Origin: Siphonodentalium dalli | Taxonomy: Eukaryota; Mollusca; Scaphopoda; Gadilida; Siphonodentaliidae | Length of the DNA stretch: 64,000 bases | Direction: 5' to 3' | Assembly (NCBI GenBank): GCA_032622095.1 | Contig: CP136061.1 | Coordinates: 48,925,797 to 48,989,796 of the forward strand | Part shown: piece after piece, positions 44,395-56,424 of the stretch | Layout of the letters: every line of letters begins with the position of its first letter | Position numbering within the stretch: position 1 is the first letter of the stretch | Notes under the pieces: model-generated | Told to the model about the DNA's origin: nothing | What the model saw: only the letters and a program-made list of their open reading frames with translations | Database searches by the model: none | Position numbers and translations under genes: made by a program

Positions 44395-45580
44395 TGGATA
44401 ATTCTTAGTTGAAAAAGGGCCATATCTCTGGTATAACAAATTGGATCTAACCCATATTCTAACTCGTTCTGTATTTTGAGTTGAGAAACTCACATACCAA
44501 ATTTGGTTCCTATCAGATGAAAAATGGTTGATTTATCGAAGTATGTGTGAATTATATGTCAAAGGACCATAACTCCATTAAAAAAAATCCGATCAAACTC
44601 ATATTAGAAGTCAACCTGTATGTTGGTCTGAGAAAATCATATACCAAATTTGGTTCCAATTAGATAAAAAATGTTTGAGTTATGGCAGAATGCATGAATT
44701 CTAAGTCGAAAAAGGGCCATAACTCCGTAAAAAAAAAGTAGGATCAAACCCATATTCGAACTCGATCTGTATTTTGGGCCGAGAAACTCACATACCAAAT
44801 TTGGTTCCGATCAGATAAAAAATGTTTGAGTTATGGCAGAATGCGTGAATTCTAAGTTGAAAAAGGGCCATAACTGTAAAAAAAGTCGGATCAAACCCAT
44901 ATTCGAACTCGATCTGTATTTTGGTTTTGATCAGGTAGAAAATGTTTGAGTTATCGCATCACACCTAAAGTGTCTACTGGACGGACGGACAGACGGACGA
45001 ACAAATGGGTAGATATGTGGCTCCGACCTATGTGGCTAGAAATGGTAATGTGGCTTTAGTTTTTATGTGGCTTCTGAAGTAGCCATAAAATTTTATGTGG
45101 CTATCAAGTAGTAGATAGTGATAAAACTCCAGATTATGGATTCATAACATGTTGGAATTATAGCAGAAGAAGCTGATTAAATCTCAAAAACTTGCTCACA
45201 GCAACTGGGACAGTGGAATAGGAGAAACTGACAGGTCCGTGATTGGGTGGCTAGCCACATAAATGTCAGTCAGTGTCCAACATCTCCTATTGACAGGTCA
45301 TGGATGTCTAAATCGATGGACTTTTTTTTCCAAATTTTGAGTGACTACAAAATTAAATAAGCTGATTAGGCCAATTAGATCATTTTTGAACGTCCATCTG
45401 AAAGCTGTTACGTGGCTAGCCACGCAACGGAAGTTATGCACATAAATATCCATTTTACACAATCTTAGCCACATAAGTAGTCATTAGTAAACACGGACGG
45501 ACGGACGGACACACGACGAGTGGTCAATCCGGACAATGACACTATGTTTACCAGACATGGTATGGGTAAACATAAAAAGT
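44395..45580 (+). mobile_element. Pearl-like repeat with four modules, split by another insertion
   Basis: Four modules of about 145-170 bp, each with a CATAACTC-like word, TCGGATCAAACCCATATTC and a GATCTGTATTTTGGG-like word, start near 44405, 44565, 44710 and 44860. They are followed by the ACGG run (44980), which resumes at 45494 and leads to the terminal hairpin GTTTACCAGACATGGTATGG. About 480 bp of unrelated DNA separates the two parts of the run. Confidence 0.8.
45010..45485. mobile_element. Unnamed insertion inside the ACGG run
   Basis: Contains repeated TATGTGGCT words (45013, 45035, 45050, 45063, 45095) at the left and AGCCACATAAGTAGTCATT at the right, giving short inverted ends. It interrupts an ACGG microsatellite. 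Confidence 0.55.
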
Positions 45581-45755
45581 CGGACAAACCTGCACAGGGG
45601 TTCCCGTGTTACTAAACTAAATATCTGTGCCAAGTTTTTTTTTTAAATGAAAAATGTGGAAAACAAGCTCAGACAAAGTCGCGTCCAAGGACGGACGAAT
45701 GCACAACAAGCTGATTACTTTATATACCCCATAACTTTGTTATGGGGGTATAAAA
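45581..45755 (+). mobile_element. Pearl-like 3' fragment
   Basis: GTCGGACAAACCTGCACAGG to the terminal hairpin TATACCCCATAACTTTGT with its GGGGGTATAAAAA end. Confidence 0.6.
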
Positions 45756-45925
45756 ACTGACTATATCCCACTGGGAAAGAGGCCCATAATCGGCTCCTGT
45801 CCCATACAGAATTGTGGTCCAGGATACATTATGACTGGGTTGATATGATGATTGTAGAGGTTAGAAGCAGTGTGAAATCATTGAGGGCTAATTATCTGAA
45901 CTCAGTACCATAGGATGATATACGG

Positions 45926-46143
45926 TACAGTAATGCCCTAAATAATCGACTCCTTAACCACAGAAGAATTATGGGTAACTTTTCAGGATTTAGTCGGAAA
46001 TATGGCTTGTTGCCATTCATCGGAAAGCTCTCAATGAGAGCTTTCCGATGAATGTCAACAAGTCATATTTCCGACTAAATCCTGAAAAGTTACCCATAAT
46101 TCTGCTGTGGAAAAGGAGTCAGATTATTTAGGGCATTACTGTA
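45926..46143. mobile_element. Family C palindromic MITE
   Basis: 218-bp palindrome TACAGTAATGCCCTAAATAA to GGGCATTACTGTA. Confidence 0.92.
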
Positions 46144-46336
46144 GCATAATTACCACACAGTAGCTTCCAGCTGCAATCATCTTCAGATGACCAACAGCCT
46201 GCATGGGGGATTTGATTAGTTCAACATTAAGAATTGGTGGACAATTTTGCAATTTAATAGACCCTTGGGGAAATTATTCCAAAGAAGAAAAAGACTAAGC
46301 CCAAAGCACTAAGATCCCAAACTGAATACTGGGCAG

Positions 46337-46731
46337 CAAGCCAGAGTTTAGTGTGTCTATCATTTGCAGAATGAGGTGTCATTCTGCATGGCGTCAGCTG
46401 CTATAGGAGACATAGACTCAGATTGAAGTTCCCAATTGGTGAATATTGTGATGTACATGTAAACCCATTGGGATGCTCGATTATGCAATGTGTCATCTGC
46501 CAATTTGGGGATATAGAGAAACTAAACTAAAAAACAAATAGAATCTATGTGAAGAAGTTTCTATAGAAATTTGATAATAAAGAAACTTTCCAGAGAAGAT
46601 GATGCCTTAGCAGAATGAGGTCCACAGAGGGTGAATTTGGTGATGCTAGCCCACTATGCGGGATAGCATCACTAAATTCAACCTCTGGGGACCTCATTCT
46701 GCAAAGGACAGGCACACTAAACTCAGACTTG
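46337..46731. mobile_element. Family E element with 8-bp target duplication
   Basis: CAAGCCAGAGTTTAGTGTGT to CACTAAACTCAGACTTG. Flanks CTGGGCAG (46329-46336) and ATGGGCAG (46732-46739) match at seven of eight bases. The first hairpin is internally deleted. Confidence 0.85.
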
Positions 46732-46799
46732 ATGGGCAGGCCTGATAATATATTCGAAGGCCTGATACATGGATGCCTATTTTGATTGAAAGAATAATT

Positions 46800-46966
46800 T
46801 CTACTGACTACTGGTATTTACAGGCATATTAAGCGCAGAAGGATTACTATTCATTGGTGGGAAATGTTCAGATAATAAGTTCATTGGCCATTTGTTGAAC
46901 TTATTATCTGAACATTTCCTAAGGGAACTACAGTAATCTTAGAATTTAGTAAAGAAAGGGATAAAG
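46800..46966. mobile_element. Family F fragment
   Basis: GAAGGATTACTATTCATTGG, the inner inverted TTGTTGAACTTATTATCTGA and a degenerate right end AGTAAAGAAAGGGAT. Confidence 0.6.
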
Positions 46967-47343
46967 CATTAAATAGACAACGCTCCTTTGAACCCCAAAA
47001 TTATGTTTGGTAAGAGGTATCAAAACACCTACCTACACCAAAGATTTCCAAACAAATTTGTTAATATAGCGATATCAGTTTTGTTTATTAAATTTTTTTA
47101 TAAATTTGAGATAATTTTGTTTGTGCAGGTTCAATTTTAAAAGTTAGCTGTAAAAATTGCAATTATGGGAAGAAAATCTAGAGCTGTTGTCACTCTGAAA
47201 AGTTTATGGTACATGTACTACCCAGTACATAATTTTGATGATTAACACACAGAGAAAGCAGTGTGTGAAGTTTATAAATAGTTTCATGTTAAGATAATGC
47301 AATGTACATTTTTCAGATATTCTGTTTCCTATTCCAGAATATC

Positions 47344-48813
47344 AACAAGAGCTACGCTGGGCGTGCAATATACGCCCTCTCTTGGGTCGGCGGAAACTGG
47401 TAAAAAAAGGGGCATAACTCTGGTAAAAATTGGCGGACGGAACTCAAATTTGAACTTGACCTGTGTTTTGGTGGGAGAAAGTAATATACCAAATTATCAT
47501 TGAATCCGATAAGCTCTAGTAAAGTTATCATCCGGACAACAAATTTCAGGGATTTTCTAAGTCAAATTACTTCAAATAAGGGGCATAACTCCAGTGTAAA
47601 TTGGCAGACGGAACCCAAACTTGAGCTGTCTTTTCTCCTAATAAACCCACATACCAAATTTGATTGAAATCGGTTCACTCTAACTAAAGTTATCATCCGG
47701 ACAACAAATTTCAGGGATTTTCTAAGTCAAATTACGTCAAAAAAGGGGCCATAACTCTCGCAAAAATTATCGGATTAAAACGAAATTCGGACTTGATCTG
47801 TATTTTGATATATGTAATCCACAAAAAAACGGGTTTTGCGTATAAACATTCCAAAATCGAGTTATCATCCGGAAACCAAAAAACATAAGAAAAACTGAAT
47901 TTTCTGAGTCGAAAAAGGGGCATAACTCTGCCAAAAATGGTCGGACAGAACCCAAGTTCGAACTTGACCTGTGTTTTGGTGGGAGAAAGTAATATACCAA
48001 ATTATCATTGAATCCGATAAGCTCTAGTAAAGTTATCATCCGGACAACAAATTTCAGGGATTTTCTAAGTCAAATTACTTCAAATAAGGGGCATAACTCC
48101 AGTGTAAATTGGCAGACGGAACCCAAACTTGAGCTGTCTTTTCTCCTAATAAACCCACATACCAAATTTGATTGAAATCGGTTCACTCTAACTAAAGTTA
48201 TCATCCGGACAACAAATTTCAGGGATTTTCTAAGTCAAATTACGTCAAAAAAGGGGCCATAACTCTCGCAAAAATTATCGGATTAAAACGAAATTCGGAC
48301 TTGATCTGTATTTTGATATATGTAATCCACAAAAAAACGGGGTTTTGCGTATAAACATTCCAAAATCGAGTTATCATCCGGAAACCAAAAAACATAAGAA
48401 AAACTGAATTTTCTGAGTCGAAAAAGGGGCATAACTCTGCCAAAAATGGTCGGACAGAACCCAAGTTCGAACTTGACCTGTGTTTTGGTGGGAGAAAGTA
48501 ATATTCCAAATTTGGATTCATTCCGATAAACTATACTAAAGTTATCATCCGGACAACAAATTTCAAGGATTTTCCAAGTCAAAAAATGTTAAATAAGGGG
48601 CATAACTCCAGTGAAAATTGGCGGGCGGAACCCAAATTCGAACTTGAACTTACTTTTCGGCTAATAAACCCACATACCAAATTTTACTAATTTTGGTTCA
48701 CTCTAACTAAAGTTATCATCCGGACAACAGGTTAACGGACGGACGGACACCCGCCCGCCCGGACGGACGGACCAATACTATAATACGGCCTTTTTTTCAA
48801 AAGGGCGTATACG
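47344..48813 (+). mobile_element. Long pearl-like repeat with 508-bp duplication
   Basis: Starts AACAAGAGCTACGCTGGGCG. It has about nine modules of 150-175 bp marked by GGGGCATAACTC or GGGGCCATAACTC. A (GGAC)n run lies at 48735-48772, with the 3' hairpin GCCTTTTTTTCAAAAGGGC. Blocks at about 47461-47968 and 47969-48476 are an almost identical direct duplication with an offset of 508 bp. Confidence 0.85.
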
Positions 48814-49055
48814 GTATAATGAATACAAATTGCATACCGTTAGTTTGTGTTTGGGGCATTAACATTGTGATCAAAGTTGTAATATTTCTTGTAATATTTA
48901 TGACTTCAAAGTGTCTTTCTGTGACACATAATGCTCATTGAAAGGTGGTTCAGGTATTTATCTACCTATTTTGTTTCCATGGAAACTTCAAAAGCGAATG
49001 ATATTATGTCTATTCTGAAACGTAAAACCGCCCAGTGGCTTTAAACTCAACAAAC

Positions 49056-49184
49056 CTTGAGAGCTGCCATTTTCTGGACGAGTATTCCATGGAGAGTAGC
49101 GGACATGTTGTTCACCATATTAAGCAGTTTGTTTTCTTGGATCTTGATTTTCATATGTTCATTATCAGCGAGCTTCTTATACTC
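49056..49184 (-). CDS. CACNA2D: alpha2/delta window exon 2 (residues 28-70)
   Basis: 129 bp, 43 whole codons, phase 0 at both ends. It reads EYKKLADNEHMKIKIQENKL and later NNMSATLHGILVQKMAALK. The acceptor is TCTCTTACAG|GAG and the donor AAG|GTTTGT, a weaker 5' splice site than most in this gene. It corresponds to the vertebrate segment around IYEKYQDL and ARDIEKLLSNRSKALVRLA, an amphipathic, charged helical region ahead of the VWA_N domain. N53-M-S is a potential N-glycosylation site. The following intron is 7.9 kb and carries a short tandem array against the next acceptor. Confidence 0.88.
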
Positions 49185-49227
49185 CTGTAAGAGAATAATA
49201 CATTAATTAACATCATTAAACCTGTGA

Positions 49228-49677
49228 TTAACCTATTCAGTGCCAGGGGGCGATCTCATCGGCCCTAATTTACAGTCTGTAAAATCAGCCCTAAAAAAAA
49301 TAAAAATATTGGGTTGAATTGTTTTGGGGTAAGCTTAAGCATGCTATAGCGAATTTAATAACAAACTGGATAAAACGTTAGGGGCATGTTATAACTCAAA
49401 ACTATCACCAAGTAATCATAGTAATAATTTTGATGCCCATGAAAAACGTAAGATTCCCTGGCACTAAACCTACAAAATAAGTCTGTTAAAGAATATAAGA
49501 AAAAATTATTAAAATTGTAAACAATTGTAAAAAAAAAATAACAAATGATGAAAAATTGTTAGGCCAATGCATTCTCTTATATATGCGACCTATGGTCAAC
49601 TCACATATATAAGAGAATGCATTGGCACAGGGTTTATGGGTTGATAACAAAATCGGACCTGGCACTAAAAGGGTTAA
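49228..49677. mobile_element. Chimeric TTAA element (D-type ends, A/B-type hairpin)
   Basis: 450 bp, TTAACCTATTCAGTGCCAGG to CTGGCACTAAAAGGGTTAA, flanked by TTAA. The ends resemble family D (CAGTGCCAAGTCCG). The interior carries a family A/B hairpin at about 49562-49625. Confidence 0.75.
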
Positions 49678-49685
49678 ACCTGTGA

Positions 49686-49904
49686 TTAACCCTTCCATGA
49701 CTGGAGCTTCCTGAAATTTTGCAAAAATCCTGTGCCAATGCATTCTCTTATATATGCGAGTCTCCTATAGGGTGCCTCGCATATATAAGAGAATGGATTG
49801 GTCTAACAATATTTACATTGATCTTGTAAGCCAGTGCATTCTCTTATATATGCGAGGCTTCCTTTAATGCTGCACCAGCACAGCTCCCGTCATGAATTGG
49901 TTAA
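49686..49904 (+). mobile_element. Family B TTAA MITE
   Basis: 219 bp, TTAACCCTTCCATGACTGGA to GTCATGAATTGGTTAA. It has one complete hairpin (about 49735-49802) and a second one reduced to a single arm. Confidence 0.85.
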
Positions 49905-50019
49905 GGCATTGAGTTTCCCCATCTTGGTAATTGGGAGGTTATCATAGAGTCTGCATGAAGCACAGCTTCATTATGTAGTGTACAGATTATACCAGATTTT
50001 CATAAAATTGGATAACTTA

Positions 50020-50616
50020 TAAGCCAGTGCATTCTCTTATGGTATATATTCGAGGCTTCCTACAGCTTCCTACAGGAATCACTGAACTAAATGTTTTCCC
50101 ATACATGTACCGGTAGGTGACAGTGTTAACGTTTTGGCCAAATTCACTGAATTGAAGCCTGTATGCCATACCAGTGATGTTTACCCAGCTAGATTGTCAC
50201 CAGTTATTCACGAAGATGCAAGAAAAATCATAGGTCATGTGTTTACTTTTAAAAATAAATCCCCAAGTGTACGACAGGGTTATCCCACAGCCAAATTTGA
50301 TCTGGAAAAACCCAGAACTACAGCAGCTAGTTAAAAAAAATTCCCGCTCACAAAAAACCATTCCCCCATTAATTCACCAGTTTAAATTATTTAGATACAT
50401 GTATGATGTACAAATCAAATAAACATGATGTCATCCTTTTATAACATGTCGCATGTATCAGGTGAAGGTCATTCTTAAGTTACCTTCACCTTTAACATTC
50501 AACGGTGTACTCGCTCATCGACACTGGAACATATTTAGCTCCCTAATTCCTATAGTCTGGCACAGGATCTTTAATGCTGCATCAGTGAGCGCGACTCCCG
50601 TCATGAAAGAGTTAAA
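50020..50616. mobile_element. Family B remnants flanking unrelated DNA
   Basis: Left piece GCCAGTGCATTCTCTTATGG at 50023 and right piece CTGGCACAGGATCTTTAATG to GTCATGAAAGAGTTAA at 50557-50616. The ~500 bp between has short open frames with no recognisable protein. Confidence 0.5.
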
Positions 50617-50712
50617 CTAGTTACATGTATACTTAAAATATGCTGTGTGAACATACATGTACCGGTATGCATACTGGTATATGAGAGGGAAGTCACTTCT
50701 CCCTTGGACAAC

Positions 50713-50987
50713 AAAAGCAGCGCTTGGGCGTGACAAAATATGACTTTAATCATTCCAACAAAGGGCGATAACGCTGGTGAAAATTGGCGGGCTGAACCCA
50801 AATTCGAACTTGACCTGTATTTTTGGCTAGTAAACTCACATACCAAATTTCAGTCCATCCAGTTCAGACTTACTAAAGTTATAATTGAAACGAAAAAAGC
50901 GAACAGCCAACCGACCGTCGGATGGACCAATAATATACATGTAACATGTCCCATTTTATAAAACAGGCGTATAAAAATAGGGAGAAG
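50713..50987 (+). mobile_element. Pearl-like repeat inserted in another repeat
   Basis: ACAAAAGCAGCGCTTGGGCG, one module, then GTCGGATGGACCAATAATAT and AGGCGTATAAAAA. It lies between GTCACTTCTCCCTTGG and TAGGGAGAAGAGACACATCT, two halves of the GGGAGAAGTGAC repeat. Confidence 0.7.
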
Positions 50988-51593
50988 AGACACATCTCCC
51001 AAGTCACCTTCTAGGCTGGTTCCTCATTTGAGAGTTTGACAGCCCAGTGGCTAGCCCGTTTGGCTTGTGATACTGTCAACTCAGTAATATGAATTTAGCC
51101 GTGCACCAGTGAATTATTATAATGCATAATCCGATTAAGTGTCCATTAATTGCTATTTAGTTGGATTCGGGGTAAAAAATATCGATGATTCAAAGACAAT
51201 GTCGAGTCGAGGAACCCACCTATCAAAGCTCAGAGTTATTAGATATAGATTTTTGAAATCTATTATTTTTCACCATTGAGAATTATTAGTAACCCAGTAA
51301 AAATCAGGAGGCTTTCTGTTGACAATAAGGCCAAATTTCATTGAACAACATGTTGATAAATAACACATTTCGGGCAATTTTATACTATAGTTGACAGTGG
51401 TGAGCATTATTTTTGGGCAAATTAATCGATTCTTATTTATAACTGAAGCAGCATTTCTAAAAATGTTGTCGTTGTTGGAATCTGATTATATGGAGACCAT
51501 CAAATCAGATTGAGTGCCGGTACCTTTAAGTTTGCCAAGCGACGTGAGACTGTAGAGTCATACTCTGTTCAAATCTTGCTCTAAATTATGACA

Positions 51594-51982
51594 TTAACCC
51601 TTTACCCAACAGAACGGCCCTGTGCCAATGCATTCTCTTATATATGCGAGTCGACCATAGGTCGCCTCGTATATATAAGAGAATGCATTGGCTTAACACA
51701 TTAAAAATTATAAAATTGTTAAAGAATGTAAGAAAAAATGGAAAAAGTGTTAAAAAAAGATTTTTTTTAGGCCAATGCATTCTCTTATATATGCGAGGCG
51801 ACCTATGGTCGACTCGCATATATAAGAGAATGCATTGGCACAGGGCATAACTGTAACTATCACAATGTGGTCAAGGAGCCGGTTCCAATGATATCCATAT
51901 TTGTATGGTTCTATTGAGACAGACCGAAGATATTTTAGGCTGTTGAAGCTTTATTTGGCCGGTTTGTTGGGTAAAGGGTTAA
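51594..51982 (+). mobile_element. Family A TTAA MITE, copy 4
   Basis: 389 bp, TTAACCCTTTACCCAACA to TGTTGGGTAAAGGGTTAA, with two hairpins (about 51625-51693 and 51769-51840). Confidence 0.95.
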
Positions 51983-52182
51983 GCAAGGTCACTTGTACTG
52001 TGATGACTACATTATACTTAGAAGCAAAATAAAGACCTGGCTTCTTGGGTAAGTGTAAGGCGCTCTAGTGTTAAAAAATGGCAGTGCTCAGACATAAGAC
52101 TCGGCATTGCTCAACAACTGAGATAATGGTAATAACGTTAAGTGTTTAGGTTGCCTTATGTTAGAGAGATAAGCACTACATG

Positions 52183-52392
52183 TACAGTAATGCCCTAAAT
52201 AATCGACTTCTTAACCACAGCAGAATTATGGGTAATTTTTCAGGATTTAGTTGGAAATATGGCTTGATCCATTCATCGGAAAGCTCTCAGTGAGAGCTTT
52301 CCGATGAATGGCAACAAGCCATAATTCCGACTAAATCCTGAATAGTTACCCATAATTCTTCTGTGGTTAAGGAGTTTTAGGGCATTACTGTA
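52183..52392. mobile_element. Family C palindromic MITE
   Basis: TACAGTAATGCCCTAAATAA to GGGCATTACTGTA, with small deletions in the right arm. Confidence 0.9.
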
Positions 52393-52651
52393 TGTCGCCT
52401 GTTCTATTCTTTATTATAAAATTTGTTGTGTTCCACTATTGTGGGAAAATTGTCAAAATTTCATTGACTTCCAATCTCGCAAATTATATATAACTAACCA
52501 CGAAGCAGTGTTTGTAATTGTTATTGGAATTTTATATATATTATATTCCGCCTTAAAAAATTATCTGTTACACCACTACTTACTGTACAAGTGTTTATGT
52601 ACTCATGGCTAGTTAACCCATTCTATACTAAATGAATTCTCCCAGTCAGTT

Positions 52652-53090
52652 AACGAGAGGCCGATCACGATCGGCAGATGTTAACCCATCCCTTGGTGAT
52701 AGTAAATTACTATGATCGGAATCATAAATGATAGTTTTGATGTTGAATTATAGAGTATACTGTTATGTACTATTATAGACAAATGTACATAACACAAATT
52801 ATTGGAATTTACTAACAACAGCCATCAAGATAAAGACACCTCACTGCTGACCCATTAATATCAAGTATATAGCAGAGATGTCAACAAATCACAGGGCATT
52901 GTTTATGTTGAAGTCTGGCATCTCTATTAAACCAATAACATTTATAATGACCTCAGACCATCTGTAGAGTGATATACTCAGCTGTGGAATGCGGCACAGA
53001 TATTCTAGTCTACTGTTCATATCATGTGATGTGTATTGTTGAAACTTTTTTTTAAATTAGATACCATAGCTTTCTTTATCTGCACACTAA
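52652..53090. mobile_element. Family G repeat copy
   Basis: ACGAGAGGCCGATCACGATC through CACTGCTGACCCATTAATAT to TACCATAGCTTTCTTTATC, collinear with the copy at 13650-14240. Confidence 0.7.
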
Positions 53091-53099
53091 GGTATGGGT

Positions 53100-53262
53100 A
53101 TTAAAACATAAAAAGTGTACATCGGAATAGTCTATTATTGTACATGTACAGGTAATATAAGCAGACGATAGATAAATAAAAGTTCAGAAGGAGTCCTACA
53201 TGTATTTATTGAGGGAAATGTTAACTACTCATCGATGATGTGTTAGTATAGAAAGGGTTAAA
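53100..53262. mobile_element. Family F fragment
   Basis: AGTGTACATCGGAATAGTCT to AGTATAGAAAGGGTTAA, with the left end lost. Confidence 0.6.
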
Positions 53263-53582
53263 AGATTACTTGTTCCCAATACAAAGTCATACAAGCAAGA
53301 TAACTCCAACCCACGATTCTGGGTGTAAAGTTAGTTATACAAGGGTAACGGGACGGGACTCAGTCGAAAACAGCCCAACTGATATCCCGAACTGTTCTCG
53401 ACCGAGAAGACTTGGTATATTTATAAAGTACAGTGTTGAGGAGTAAAGGTCAATATTCTATGAATTGAAACAAGCTGAAATCAATGCAAGTGATTGAAGT
53501 TGATTGACGGTAACATGGTGTGACACCTCTGGGAATCTGTGTTCATTAGAGTTCGAGTCGACATACAGGCAGGGTTTCTGCA

Positions 53583-53980
53583 TTAACCCTTTACCCAACA
53601 GAAGGGCCCTGTGCCAATGCATTCTCTTATATATGCGAGTACCATAGGTCGACTCGCATATATAAGAGAATGCATTGGCTTAACACATTAAAAATTATAA
53701 AATTGTTAAAGAATGTAAGAAAAAATGGTAAAAAGTATTAAAAAAAGATTTTTTTTAGGCCAATGCATTCTCTTATATATGCGAGGCGACCTATGGTCGA
53801 CTCGCATATATAAGAGAATGCATTGGCACAGGGCATAACTGTAACTATCACAATGTGGTCAAGGAGCCGGTTCCAATGATATCCATATTTGTATGGTTCT
53901 ATTGAGACAGACCGAAGATATTTTAGGCTGTTGAAGCTTTATTTGGCCGGTTTTGGCCGTTTTGTTGGGTAAAGGGTTAA
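53583..53980 (+). mobile_element. Family A TTAA MITE, copy 5
   Basis: 398 bp between TTAA sites with both terminal inverted repeats and two hairpins (about 53614-53679 and 53758-53827). Confidence 0.95.
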
Positions 53981-55380
53981 GTCAATAAATATAGGTATCT
54001 ACCGGTATGTGTGAATCCTTGAATGAATAGAATTATTTTTTCAATAAAATGGTTCACTGGTGGTCAACGGTGGCAAATAGAACTAGAGGTGGGCTGTCCC
54101 AATGGGACTAAGGATACCCCCCATTGTTTTACGCACTCAAGTTACATGTATGCTCTGGAAGGTACATGTACATGTAAGTCGGACTGGCAAAACAATACAA
54201 ATTTGAACAAAATTACGTTGTGAAAATTTTTAATTCAATTTTCTTATGTATAATTGCATTCAATCCCTATTACACGTAAATTGTAATCCGGGAAAAAGTG
54301 TTGGACTCCCGAATGTCATATTGGACTCCCCAAGTGTGCAAAATGACTTTTTTATCGGGACTCTGTGACGTCACGAATTAACTCTATTGCGAAATGAATC
54401 GATGAAGTTGTGATGCACGCGCAACACTGGTGGATTTAGCAGACGTTTCACTTCCGCATTGATTTTTTTTTCAATTTTTTTACTGTTCCTAATCATGCTT
54501 TCTGATGAACAATTATAGACTTTTATAGAGAATCGAGTGCCGACAAATACCAAAAATAACCACAAAATTTTGGTAAACATACAGATGGATAATATAAATG
54601 TCATTGGCTGTACGGTATTTGTGTACAAATCAAGTAATTCCGAAGTTCAGGTTCAAAGGTCGCCTGTAAGACGTGATAACTCTATTTCATCAGGTGTCGC
54701 TTGTTTAATTAATTATGCATGAATCAACACCGATATGATTGGCTTCTGATCTGGTAAAGGCACCCAATTACTAGTAGTTAGCGCGCCAAAATTCTATTAT
54801 GGATCACTTTTGACTTGTCCAGCCTGCGAAGCGGCAATATAGACTTTTGAAGAATTATTTTTCCTCACCCACCCAGAAATTTTTCTAGTCAAAATGATAG
54901 GGTATGCATATGCTACATATGGTCCTATTGTTAATGAATTAACATACTCACAAGTATATCATTGCAGTGGTTTTTATCAAGCCTTAATAGAACCAATCTA
55001 GTAATACTTGGTTTTGATAGTCATTAAGGTGGCTAGAATGCTTATTAAACTATTCCATAATATTCATCAAACAGTTGTAGGCTTGGCCTCCCTTCTAATT
55101 AAACAGTCACTTAATCTTCCATCATTTGAGTAGAAGTAAAATTTTACACTTGAGTCTGCATGGATCTATTATTTGTTTGATTTGTTTATACATGTTGTCT
55201 GCATGTGTATGCATGTTCTTGTTTACATGTGTCTTTGTAATGTATTCATCATATTATGTTTGCATGTATTTTATGTCATGCTAGTCTTATGTCTGTATGT
55301 TTGTCACTTTGCATGCTTACAAGTCAACCCGCAATAAATCATTAAGTGTCATTTGTGTTTCTCTGAACCCAAATTCCGGA
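53981..55380. other. Intron sequence: no gene seen
   Basis: A short pearl-like 5' end (AACTAGAGGTGGGCTGTCCC at about 54081) and a run of GTATGTATGCATG-like words at 55200-55300. No exon or MITE recognised. Confidence 0.5.
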
Positions 55381-55381
55381 A

Positions 55382-55545
55382 TTATACAATGTTGTGTACA
55401 GTATGTGTTTTTCTTGTTCTCGTCCAGGTTGTGGTGAAAAAGTCATATTGGACTCGACACTGCATGTATCGTCCAATATGACTATTCACCACAACCTGGA
55501 CTCGTACAAGAAAAACACATACTGTACACAACATTGTATAATAAC
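55382..55545. repeat. ~160-bp inverted repeat
   Basis: Left arm TACAATGTTGTGTACAGTAT and CCAGGTTGTGGTGAA, right arm TTCACCACAACCTGG and ATACTGTACACAACATTGTA, centre near 55462. Confidence 0.9.
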
Positions 55546-55779
55546 TTTATAATCAACTACATTTTCTTCTTATAAAATAAAACCTACAGCCAGGTACCCA
55601 AGGTCACAGAGGTTAATTAAGTCTATAGCCCTAGATACTAGTACCACAATATACAGTGTACATGTAAATCCAATGTTATATTGATTTATAAAGGGAAGAA
55701 AGAAGCTGATGGAATCATCTAAACTCCCAGCCATCCCCCAGGTCACAGGTCAATAGAATCCAATCAACCCATATTGACT

Positions 55780-56127
55780 TACCGCTATACTTAAAGTAAT
55801 TGACCACCAATAACGTGGTGTCACCCCGTTAATACCGCGGTACTATACCGCAGTATCCTCCAATACCGCGGTACTGATACCGCTTGTTAACTCGAACAAG
55901 TATGTGGGAGTAAATACCTCCCCTCAAAGAGTTCCATGAAAATCACTGCGCTATTCAAAAAAATTAATGCGGTGCCCGCTAAAAGACTGCGGTATCATTA
56001 TCGCCCAATACCGTAATTCCACTGCTGTGACCACCTCGATACAGCTACCGTTTATTACCGGTATCACCGCGGTCGAGACCGGGGTATCACCCCGTTTTTC
56101 TAGTCAATTACTTTGAGAATAGCGGTA
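55780..56127. mobile_element. Family H element, complete
   Basis: 348 bp. TACCGCTATACTTAAAGTAA at the left, TTACTTTGAGAATAGCGGTA at the right. The interior is rich in ACCGCGGTA words. A second copy starts at 63791. Confidence 0.85.
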
Positions 56128-56284
56128 TTAATAAAATGTAGATCATGCCATGAATCTCTACTCTAGCTAATCTGTAGAGAATATACTCCACCAGTACAAA
56201 ACCTGGGATCTTTTGTGACAGGGAAGTTTATAACATAGAAAAAAACAGTGCTGGTCAGTGTGCAGGTAATAATAGTTTTAGACG

Positions 56285-56416
56285 TACAGTAATGCCCTAA
56301 ATAATCACTGAGAGCTTTCCGATGAATGGCAACAAGCCATATTTCTGACTAAATCCTGAAAAGTTACCAAAAATTCTGCTGTGGTTAAGGAGTCGATTAT
56401 TTAGGGAATTTCTGTA
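56285..56416. mobile_element. Family C MITE, left arm deleted
   Basis: TACAGTAATGCCCTAAATAA joins directly to CACTGAGAGCTTTCCGATGA, and the right arm is complete. Confidence 0.85.
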
Positions 56417-56424
56417 GTTAATAC

